Shown piece after piece: positions 9,801 to 17,206 of a stretch of DNA of 64,000 nucleotides (the first letter of the stretch is position 1; each line of letters starts with the position of its first letter). Origin of the DNA: Symsagittifera roscoffensis (Eukaryota; Xenacoelomorpha; Acoela; Convolutidae); NCBI RefSeq assembly GCF_963678635.1, contig NC_087065.1, forward strand, positions 36,295,888 through 36,359,887, written 5' to 3'. The notes under the pieces are model-generated. The model saw nothing but the letters and a program-made list of their open reading frames with translations, was not told the DNA's origin and did no database searches. Position numbers and translations under genes: made by a program.

Positions 9801-12800
9801 CAAACAACCGAAACCAGAATTACCCGAACAATCGATCAAGGAATAACTCATATAATAGATCGAACTATAACAGACAAAACAATAATTACCAAAACAGATC
9901 GCGAAATAATTCACAAAATCGACACCCAAGTTATAATAATCGTTATAGAAATTATTCCCAATCACCACACCGGAATAATAATCACTACAATAACTCTAAT
10001 AATCGTCATAGAAGTAGTACACCTAAACATCAAAGACAAATCAATCAAGTACAATCTAACCCAGAAACTACATCAGACCCTCCAGGTATTGATGACACAG
10101 TAACTGATGCGTTACAACTCAATCAAATAAACTGTACATCATCAGATTCAGAAAGTGATACTGAAAACACTCTTGCTATCAATATGATAAAAGTCGAAAA
10201 TGACTATGAATCTGTCATATATGAACAACCCTTTCCATCACACATATATGAAAATCAATCAGAATTTCTTCAAAATCATTACACTACACCCATAAATTCC
10301 ACACCAACGACGCAAGAAACAAACGAGATTAACACTACAGATCAAACCAATAAAAATACCAAAACAAAATGCTTGAATACAAACCACATTTATCAAAATA
10401 TACAAAAAGAACAACCCAAAGAAAAAATTTGGACAATACCATTTCTCTTAGAAAGCCCAAGAAATAAAGAATTTCAACCACCAGACCTTGAAATAGATTT
10501 TTTAATTGATTCAGGAGCAGAATCAAACATACTAAACATTCCCACATGGAATGAAATAAAAACTTTACACCCAAAGCTAACACCTCTTGAAACCTCCAGT
10601 AAGTTAGCGACAGCACAAGGATCAACATTGATAAACTACGGAAAAATCCAATTATTTCTCCTCCCTACCAGAACAATGGAGCAAAGCAAACTTCTAAACA
10701 AGCCATTTAAACAAATATTCCATATTACTGATATTAAATATAACATCATTGGTATACCATTTATTTCAAAGTATATACCAACAATTAACATACTAAATAG
10801 TAAAATATTAATCAAAGATAAATATACAAAAACAAAAGAAACATCATTAACATTTTTTCAAAGATTAAATAAACAACCACCATTCTTTTCAAAATTTTAT
10901 CCGATATTTAATCAACAAAGAAAACACCTGAAACCACTATCAGGAAACATCTATAATTTTTCAATAAAACAAGTTCATCAATATGATAAAGAACAAAACA
11001 AACAAAAATTTTATATGTCAGATTTTGAATTCAAACCTATTCATAAATTTTTCAAAATTACAATCTCTTCAATAAAATATTTGAAAAATTCGAATTCAGA
11101 TATTATTTCCTTACATGTTTATAACAACACACCTTACCAAGTAACATTACCTTTAGGACTTTTAGGATATTGTGAAACTAACGCTACAATATCACCAATA
11201 CACGAAAAAGCCTATCGCGTAAATAATATACTCCAATTACTAGATATTTGCCAATCTACAATTCTTAATGAAGAATTATCTATAAATAATATAATAAGTA
11301 ACGAAAACAGAAATACGGATTATTTCACAAAAACTCCATATTTCAAACCTACATTCAACATCAGTAACTACACAGAGGACCAACAGAAATTTTTAACAAT
11401 GTTTAATTTCCAACATTCACAAATAACACAAGACGAATTCGAAAAGTTAGCCAAACAGCTAATTCAATATTCATCAGTCTATGCAACATCAAAATTCGAT
11501 GTTGGCAAAATCAGTTCATCACTACATCTCCCATTAAAACCAGACGCAGTTTTCAAAAAACAAAGAGCAAGTAAAGTACCAATTCACTTACATGATAAAG
11601 TAAACAGATTACTCGATATTTTAGAACAGTACAATATTATATCACCAGTTAATAAAGAAGAACAACCAAAAGGCAACACATTCATCAACCCCGTTATCAT
11701 TCTAGCTAAAGGAGAATCATTAAAAATCGTTCTCGATGCTAGATACCTCAATTCACTCATAGATGAATCAAAATGTAATTGGCCCATTGAACCAATACAA
11801 GTTATTTTAACAAAAATAAACGGCAAATACTTCACAACCGCCGACATGAATAGTGCATACAATCAAATGCCACTAGATGAACAATCACGACGTTTAACAC
11901 AATTTGTTATCGGAAACCAACAATATGAATTCAACCGCTTATTCTATGGAATATCCATAGGACCAGCAGCATTTTCAGCCTTTATGAGCAAAATTTTTAG
12001 ACCACTAATACTCAAGAAAAACGCAATCACCTATTTAGACGATGTTTTTATGCAATCACAATCAAAAGACGAAATGTTCAAAGTTTTAGAAACATATCAC
12101 CAAATACTTCAGAATGAAAATCTGAAGGCCGCCCCCGATAAATCACATTTCTTTTTGACAAGAGTTAAATTCTTAGGACATAACATAGAAAGAAAAACAA
12201 TCACTCCACTGAAATCACGCATTGACGCTATTCAAAAACTTCAACCACCAACAAATAAAAAGAAAATCCAAGAGTTCCTTGGAATGTTAAACTTTTTAAG
12301 TAAATATGTTTATAAAATGCAATTATATCTACGACCATTTTACAACATCCTTAGACAACAAAATAATTTTGAATGGAATACAGAACATCAAACACGATTC
12401 GAAGAAATAAAGAAACTTTTAACTGAACAAATTTCAAACACAATTCCAGACCCTGATCAACCATTTTATGCAATGTGCGATGCTTCGAACTTTGGCATCG
12501 GCGCAGCATTATTACAATCACATAATAGTACAAATAAAATGAACCTAATATCAGCAAATTCTCGATTATTCACTCAAGCAGAGCTACGACTCTCAACTCT
12601 AATGAGAGAATGTACAGCCATAATATATACACTTACAGAATATGAATTTCTGATACTTGGATCAAAACATCCCACAGTTTTATTCACAGACCACAAACCA
12701 ATCATCTTTCTTTTTACACAGAAATCTAACCCAAACCACCGAGTTTACAGATTTCAACTAATTCTAATGAAGTTTCCAAACTTACATATAGTTTGGACTG

Positions 12801-15046
12801 CAGGAAAAAATCTTGCATTACCAGACACCTTAAGTCGAAATACACCACCTGAATTACTTACACGAAAAACAACAGTTGAAATACCCAAAAACATAAAATT
12901 CTACCTTGCAGAAAACGAAACATCACCTCGATTAGAATGCAAATATGCAGTTAAAACTGATATTGAACAATCACAAATAAATAATTTACAACATTTCCCA
13001 CTTTATTTAGATTGTCAAAATAATCATTATGAAGTTGACCTACTTGGAACATCAACTTTTAAACCAATTCCATATTCTCAATGGATAAAAAATAACACCC
13101 AACAAAAACGAACAAAACAACACCTACCTAAAAAAGACCATTTTCCACTAATTGAAAAAGAAGATTTAACTGATAAAATAAATTTATCAGGACCACAAAC
13201 AAATGATTCAAAATACACAATAAATCAAGTTTTTGACCTTCACGACCCACTTGATACAATACCCTTATCTAAATTCGAAGTTGAAAACATTTTTCTCCCC
13301 CCAACAGATACGATTACAATTTCAACACTGAAACAATATCAAAACCTTGACCCGATAATTCGACAACTAAAATCATGGCACAAATATAAAACTAAACCTA
13401 TCAAAGCAGATTCAACCATTCTAGGAAACAAAACACTCCTCCGATACTTTCGCAAATTTAACAACACAACAATCAATGAAACTACAGACCTTTTAGAATA
13501 CAATTTAAACGAATCCACAGTTCCCTGTCTCCCTATAAGTATGATTCTTATAGCTTTTAATATTTCACATACACAAAATATTAAAGGACACTCTGGATCA
13601 GAAAAAACATATTCAAATTTTATACAAAATTTTTACTTCCCAAATGCACCAATTTGGATAAAAGTACTATGCAATGATTGTATAGTATGTCAGCTAAATA
13701 AACCTTACCCAAATCAAAAACAAGTAGCACAAAAACAAGATTTTAAAGGACAAAGTTTATACTTTAATCACCGTATCTCATTTGATACTAAAGGACCAAT
13801 TTCACCCTCATCAGAAGGAAACTCCTACATTATGGTAATTGTTGACGCATTTACACATTATGTAGCACTTAATCCAGTACCACATTGTAACGCTTATTAC
13901 GCATACACAACACTCTATGAACACTGGATAGCAAAATTTGGACTACCAGAAATTTTAGTTACAGACAATGGTACAGAATTCATAAATAATGAAATAATAA
14001 CACTATGTCATTTATACAACATTAAACACAAACCACGTACATCTCATGCACCTTGGACAAACGGCTTAGTCGAAGGTATGAACCGTTCATTACAAGAATA
14101 TCTTAGATGTATCATCAACGGAAATGATACAAAATATACCGAATGGTCAGCAGATGTAAAATTATTTCCCTTAGCATATAATTCACAAATTACGACAACT
14201 TTAGGAATGTCACCATACGAAATGGTTTTTAACCAAAAGCCACGCAAACCAATAATGTTTACAGCAAATTCACATAAAAACGCACAAGGTTATTGTCAAC
14301 CAAATAAAGACTCAATTTGTTATAACCTACCTTTACATACACACGATGAAGATCATTTTCATCACCCACAAATTCTTAAATTAGCCTCCGGTACACACAC
14401 CGAATGGATTTTAAATAGAGATAAAAAACACGATGAAATTTATCAAAAAATAACAAAAAAGTTATTACAAAGACAAAATATTAATGAACAAATCAATTCA
14501 CGTTTTACACCAGCTTCCGATTTAAAAATTGGAACATTTGTTTTAATACCTAATTTTAATACTCACAAAGGAATTTCTAAAAAATTACAACCCCTCCGAA
14601 AAGGACCCTATCAAATAATTGCAAAACCCACAGATGTCACATATAAAATTATCGACTCAAACAAAAAAGAAATCGTTCAACATCGAAACAACCTATTACC
14701 TTATTACCCAAAAGAATACGCACTCCGCGAATTAACTCAATTATATTCTTTCACAGGATTAAAAATCATTCAAAATGAACCACATCTAAAAAACACAGAA
14801 CAAAATGATAACCCCACCGAAAATCAAAACACAAAACCAACCGCCACCAAAAACAATACACAAAATCATAAAGAATCTCCAAAACAAAGAAAAAATAGAA
14901 AAATGACAGAACAAATAATACCCCAAGAAGAAATAGACAAATCAGAACATAGAAAGACAACAAGACTCCGAAATCAACCACGTAAAAACTACAAAATGTT
15001 CATCCCCCAATCTAAAATATTAAAGAAAGTAGAATTTAAAAAGTAA
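6824..15046 (+). CDS. gag-pol: Gag-Pol fusion polyprotein, Ty3/gypsy type (2740 aa)
   Basis: One uninterrupted frame, so no gag/pol frameshift is needed. The Gag part (about 1-1100) is very long. It includes Gln/Asn-rich linkers with repeated QPIQQQNP, a retrotransposon capsid-like segment near residue 660 (AQKWFSVLP, then W and F spacing), a CCHC zinc knuckle C842/C845/H850/C855, and a low-complexity Asn/Tyr/Arg/Ser tail (about 880-1070). Pol follows: protease DSGAES at D1229; reverse transcriptase about 1590-1790 with YLDD at 1737-1740; RNase H with D1886, E1929, D1956 and D2001; integrase with H2249/H2256 and C2283/C2286/C2289, then D2321, D2381 and E2417 (exact DD35E spacing); and a GPY module at 2594. 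PR-RT-RH-IN order places it in Metaviridae. All catalytic residues are present, so it is probably functional. The AUG lies in the end of the upstream ORF. A CAG/GTGACG donor lies seven codons in. Confidence 0.95.
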   Translation: MSSTHTPGDETPDDDEIFPFIVDADTDRGQHIFCQNLLVNLFEPGISPCKTEFPDVKIKRQIIDHYLKDICNITQQYGIYSIEFTSPNHNNRTYTIQTDDLDLEFSKVFSEYIKSIQYHNSQRANSIFTNEVFALIYSYISILENELPLTNVSPTETSKHLRVRHEITLLSSYLNIIKENFTKDDVSQHTKLDLQKILAWFIIDYFTHNIDLIAQARKNFRPQNSNDDTAITEQSDYVWDPEWSHSAFINFPQSISSQAIGTISYIRDYVRVIPLTIDATPLNYNTFLPDTQNNSLNSTVIHNENLNGTRNLTQQDVQTPSHFINEEIVHTTTTQQSISPIRPNLTTPRNTNPSQTQVTLQSTVKPSVAPKYSHMDYQTYKPMTIPSKTRKTFTRNNFADHNYNYTHPSKTNYQPQRNFNQYTKPRNWDNPTAQYNSTNFQPNPPQDRSGNYPFFQQNKNKKQTSYQMDYLSSDEDFLQPDIFAPNTQEYRRQGIQKTRTNHRNFSPQSIDAQYQQPIQQQNPINTQSFQPIQQQNPMTTHSYQPSQMQNEIPLPYYLQQHEITRNQLSNFSQMPNAAESLQMTMNPYLMGGSSITSNKPLMVFTGTDPEYSVEDYLNAVTANLILNIGPEPINTPLHQNWIHRRTALIQTTLDGAAQKWFSVLPQEIKSNWKRFTQEFSKMFDSERNKQQQRVLCNEIRRLPNETIKQIAVRIETLVRKAYSLNTHDYKNTKMTEILMMTLTPQLRKIAIKKRASHPSSIREPDLDFRKLVDKLEQAEITMKLEETENLKLQYVNKIETTPTNINNIQESETDLVEKITEILNIYEKNPNFKGKPSFKKWCNYCRRYGHSISECRQKQQDSQNKPQKYKEPNKSFYQYMKKDQNLPNKNVYSNNSSGKPLPNNTSYTRNQSPYNSSYRGRSPERRNTYNSSQNHYNRPNSQNNYSRSNSNTQRFVSRSNSQSRNNYYPNNQSRNSSYNRNRNYSYNRNRSYSNNRNQNYPNNRSRNNSYNRSNYNRQNNNYQNRSRNNSQNRHPSYNNRYRNYSQSPHRNNNHYNNSNNRHRSSTPKHQRQINQVQSNPETTSDPPGIDDTVTDALQLNQINCTSSDSESDTENTLAINMIKVENDYESVIYEQPFPSHIYENQSEFLQNHYTTPINSTPTTQETNEINTTDQTNKNTKTKCLNTNHIYQNIQKEQPKEKIWTIPFLLESPRNKEFQPPDLEIDFLIDSGAESNILNIPTWNEIKTLHPKLTPLETSSKLATAQGSTLINYGKIQLFLLPTRTMEQSKLLNKPFKQIFHITDIKYNIIGIPFISKYIPTINILNSKILIKDKYTKTKETSLTFFQRLNKQPPFFSKFYPIFNQQRKHLKPLSGNIYNFSIKQVHQYDKEQNKQKFYMSDFEFKPIHKFFKITISSIKYLKNSNSDIISLHVYNNTPYQVTLPLGLLGYCETNATISPIHEKAYRVNNILQLLDICQSTILNEELSINNIISNENRNTDYFTKTPYFKPTFNISNYTEDQQKFLTMFNFQHSQITQDEFEKLAKQLIQYSSVYATSKFDVGKISSSLHLPLKPDAVFKKQRASKVPIHLHDKVNRLLDILEQYNIISPVNKEEQPKGNTFINPVIILAKGESLKIVLDARYLNSLIDESKCNWPIEPIQVILTKINGKYFTTADMNSAYNQMPLDEQSRRLTQFVIGNQQYEFNRLFYGISIGPAAFSAFMSKIFRPLILKKNAITYLDDVFMQSQSKDEMFKVLETYHQILQNENLKAAPDKSHFFLTRVKFLGHNIERKTITPLKSRIDAIQKLQPPTNKKKIQEFLGMLNFLSKYVYKMQLYLRPFYNILRQQNNFEWNTEHQTRFEEIKKLLTEQISNTIPDPDQPFYAMCDASNFGIGAALLQSHNSTNKMNLISANSRLFTQAELRLSTLMRECTAIIYTLTEYEFLILGSKHPTVLFTDHKPIIFLFTQKSNPNHRVYRFQLILMKFPNLHIVWTAGKNLALPDTLSRNTPPELLTRKTTVEIPKNIKFYLAENETSPRLECKYAVKTDIEQSQINNLQHFPLYLDCQNNHYEVDLLGTSTFKPIPYSQWIKNNTQQKRTKQHLPKKDHFPLIEKEDLTDKINLSGPQTNDSKYTINQVFDLHDPLDTIPLSKFEVENIFLPPTDTITISTLKQYQNLDPIIRQLKSWHKYKTKPIKADSTILGNKTLLRYFRKFNNTTINETTDLLEYNLNESTVPCLPISMILIAFNISHTQNIKGHSGSEKTYSNFIQNFYFPNAPIWIKVLCNDCIVCQLNKPYPNQKQVAQKQDFKGQSLYFNHRISFDTKGPISPSSEGNSYIMVIVDAFTHYVALNPVPHCNAYYAYTTLYEHWIAKFGLPEILVTDNGTEFINNEIITLCHLYNIKHKPRTSHAPWTNGLVEGMNRSLQEYLRCIINGNDTKYTEWSADVKLFPLAYNSQITTTLGMSPYEMVFNQKPRKPIMFTANSHKNAQGYCQPNKDSICYNLPLHTHDEDHFHHPQILKLASGTHTEWILNRDKKHDEIYQKITKKLLQRQNINEQINSRFTPASDLKIGTFVLIPNFNTHKGISKKLQPLRKGPYQIIAKPTDVTYKIIDSNKKEIVQHRNNLLPYYPKEYALRELTQLYSFTGLKIIQNEPHLKNTEQNDNPTENQNTKPTATKNNTQNHKESPKQRKNRKMTEQIIPQEEIDKSEHRKTTRLRNQPRKNYKMFIPQSKILKKVEFKK
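6843..6850 (+). promoter_or_regulatory. Possible splice donor near the gag start
   Basis: CAG|GTGAC fits a 5' splice site and sits just after the gag-pol AUG. Retroviruses and errantiviruses place the env-mRNA donor in this region. No matching acceptor could be fixed. Its phase does not join in frame to the CAG acceptors at the start of the Met-less ORF. Confidence 0.3.
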
Positions 15047-15648
15047 ATTTAACATTTTATACTTCACAATCTTGAAACCTCCGTAACATTTTTCATTTCC
15101 ATTTTTCAAAATAACATGCTCACAAAGTACGCAATAATTCTAGTTCAAAATAGACCAATAGGATTCATCCAATCCGCCACTTTCTCTAACTCAAACTAAG
15201 ATCAATTAGACGAATAATCTAGAACTCCAGGCACATCTCTAACTATAACTTTACAACCTCCAGGTCAAAAATAAGCAAACCACTCCAACTTGACAGCTAA
15301 AATAAATATCACCATAATACCGTACCCCTCCCTTATCTAATAACCCAAAGATCAACAATATTTCCCCAACTCAGACCACGAATACCCCCAAAACAAATTT
15401 GATAACTTAGCCTAAAGTCACAAAATGAAGATTTTAATTAGCCTAAAGTATAAAAATCTCACCATACCCCGGATCATTTGACAAACAAAAATAAAGAAAA
15501 AGACGACCTCCCAGTCACCATGAAAATTGCCCCCAACAATTTTTTACGAAACTCAACCCACTTGTCAAAAAACTAATAAATAATTCGACCACACTAGAAA
15601 ATCGCCTCAAACAGCAAAAAAATATTCGACCAAGAGATCATTTCTTAA
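15047..15648 (+). other. Non-coding spacer between pol and the accessory genes
   Basis: About 600 bases with stops in all frames and C/T-rich patches (CCCCTCCCTTATCT near 15326). It contains a repeated TAGCCTAAAGT (15410s and 15440s). It is the natural place for a splice acceptor or internal promoter that would express the downstream ORFs. Confidence 0.4.
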
Positions 15649-15879
15649 ATGCTTTTCTCTCAAACAGTCGCTCAAATATTTATCAATTTTAAACATTTTT
15701 TTTCAATACTTCAAGCCTTTATAATATTTCTTTTTGATATCATTGAATCTTTTCTAATAATCATAATAATTTTTTGTAACATTTTTTTAATTTTCTACAC
15801 AATAATTGAACTATTCCTCCAACTTTCCAAAACCCTTGAATATATCCACAGGTACGATTTTAACAACTTGTCTAAATGA
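15649..15879 (+). CDS. Small hydrophobic membrane protein A (76 aa)
   Basis: The protein is dominated by Ile, Phe and Leu from about residue 18 to 65, long enough for one or two membrane spans. The C-terminus is short and polar (YIHRYDFNNLSK). Its stop overlaps the start of the next ORF in the tetranucleotide ATGA (15876-15879), the arrangement used for coupled termination-reinitiation. Size and composition recall viral viroporin-type proteins, but no family is recognised and AT-rich DNA favours Phe/Ile runs by chance. The shared overlap with a second hydrophobic ORF, in an element whose frames are all intact, makes chance less likely. Confidence 0.45.
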   Translation: MLFSQTVAQIFINFKHFFSILQAFIIFLFDIIESFLIIIIIFCNIFLIFYTIIELFLQLSKTLEYIHRYDFNNLSK

Positions 15880-16064
15880 TACGAACAATTTTCAGTAGAA
15901 CTGATATTTTTTTATTGTTTGTAATTTTCATAACATTTCTATTATCCCTCATTTTGACAATATGTAAATGTATAAAGAAAGCAATCATCACATTTGCCCT
16001 AGCAACAATTTTTCTAATTCTTTTTTTAGAAGAATATTATAATAAACATAAACCTTCCCACTAA
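15876..16064 (+). CDS. Small hydrophobic membrane protein B (62 aa)
   Basis: It starts in the ATGA overlap with the previous stop. It has two hydrophobic stretches (about residues 10-30 and 38-51) separated by a Cys/Lys hinge (ICKCIKK) and ends in a charged tail (EEYYNKHKPSH). This is a plausible double-span or hairpin membrane protein. It lies immediately 5' of the Met-less ORF, separated by five bases. Function unknown; a viroporin-like or envelope-associated role is only inferred from size, hydropathy and position before env. Confidence 0.45.
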   Translation: MIRTIFSRTDIFLLFVIFITFLLSLILTICKCIKKAIITFALATIFLILFLEEYYNKHKPSH

Positions 16065-16069
16065 AGTAA

Positions 16070-17206
16070 CGATTTAAAAATCCATCAAAAATTGCTACCC
16101 AACAGTCACAGAATCAGTCTTCACCGACATCATCCCAAGATAATCCAACACCACCTTCAACTACTCAAAACCCTCAAACATCTACACGAATTTCTTTTCA
16201 AGACAATCCATACACTTTTGAAGAACGGCACGCTCGTTTATCTGAACCACTAGAACCAGTTCAACGACAAGCATCCCTAAGTGAACCAACATATAATCTT
16301 TACCCAACACTACCACAAGAACTAAGTAGAATACGAAACCTTAGTCAAAACCAAAACACAGCAGAAATAAATAGACAAATTATACATCCTCGACGAAATA
16401 GAAATTTTCAAACTCCCCGAGTTCATTTTGATATACCTCAATCCCCAACACAAACCACTCCAGAAAACACCACTGGTATCACACCAGAAACTCCTACACT
16501 TTTTTCACAACGAAGCACTTCCAGTCTACCTTCAGACTACTTAGGTTCAACACCAACATCTGAACAGATACGTGAAAATCCCTTTAACCCCCCAAACCTA
16601 ACATCACGACTACCATATTGGACTACAAATTCATTCACACAAGGTGAACCAAATTTAGTCAATGACCCCATAGATATTTCTACGGATACAACAACATCCT
16701 CATCACTACCAGAAACATTATCACTACCATCAACACCATCAATAAGTCAATTTTCACCACTACCCTTTAACTTAAATTTTCCAAATAATCTCGACGCCAG
16801 ATATCGAGAACAATCATCTATAAATATTCCTTTAAGATTAGATTGGAATACATTCACAGCACCTCCACCATTATTTGGACAACATCAAGAAAGTAACCGC
16901 CTTCATAACTGGGCACTTAATAGATTACAATATCGTCAAGATATTCACAACGATATCCGTGATCACAATATTCAAATACTCCAACAAAACAGTTTACAAT
17001 TAAAGTTTGAAATCACAGTTAAGTTAAATAATATTACCCAACATCCCTACCCATTAAATCCACCTAACATAACAGCTCAATCACTACCACCACCGTTTAT
17101 AACTACTGAAGTAATATACAAATACGACAGATACACCAAAAACACAATTGGTTACATTACATTTTATAATCCATACTCAGGATTATCATACACATGTATA
17201 TTCTAA
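16070..17206 (+). CDS. 378-codon open frame with no methionine codon (unknown, Pro/Ser/Thr-rich)
   Basis: The frame opens after a TAA at 16067 and runs to TAA at 17204-17206 without any ATG, so standard ORF calling misses it. The first half is rich in Ser, Thr, Pro and Gln, with an RQASLSEP phospho-site-like motif and YPTL (codons 78-81), a possible ALIX-binding late-domain motif. The last third looks folded: RLDWNTF, LHNWALNRLQ, then a beta-rich end (LKFEITVKLNNI, IGYITFYNPYSG). It ends 13 bases inside the env-like ORF. A -1 shift from the preceding ORF is excluded by the intervening TAA, so expression needs splicing onto an upstream AUG or a non-AUG start. CAG acceptor-like sites occur at 16105, 16111 and 16117. 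Codon use matches the element. Function unknown. Confidence 0.65.
   Translation, partial: RFKNPSKIATQQSQNQSSPTSSQDNPTPPSTTQNPQTSTRISFQDNPYTFEERHARLSEPLEPVQRQASLSEPTYNLYPTLPQELSRIRNLSQNQNTAEINRQIIHPRRNRNFQTPRVHFDIPQSPTQTTPENTTGITPETPTLFSQRSTSSLPSDYLGSTPTSEQIRENPFNPPNLTSRLPYWTTNSFTQGEPNLVNDPIDISTDTTTSSSLPETLSLPSTPSISQFSPLPFNLNFPNNLDARYREQSSINIPLRLDWNTFTAPPPLFGQHQESNRLHNWALNRLQYRQDIHNDIRDHNIQILQQNSLQLKFEITVKLNNITQHPYPLNPPNITAQSLPPPFITTEVIYKYDRYTKNTIGYITFYNPYSGLSYTCIF

Noticed and set aside
8016..10103. Alternative long frames inside gag (8016-8354, 9492-10103 plus; 8079-8393, 9336-9968 minus)
   Set aside because: They are shadows of the low-complexity Asn/Tyr/Arg-rich gag region, with monotonous composition (Ile/Thr or Phe/Tyr runs) and no motifs.
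6843..16120. Simple splice from CAG|GTGACG at 6845 to the CAG sites at 16105-16117
   Set aside because: The phases do not match the gag-pol or the upstream ORF frame, so this pairing would not give an in-frame AUG fusion. Another donor or acceptor is needed.
16070..16300. Expression of the Met-less ORF by -1 frameshift from the 62-aa ORF
   Set aside because: The Met-less frame has a TAA at 16067-16069, downstream of the 62-aa ORF's own stop at 16062-16064, so a frameshift cannot enter it.
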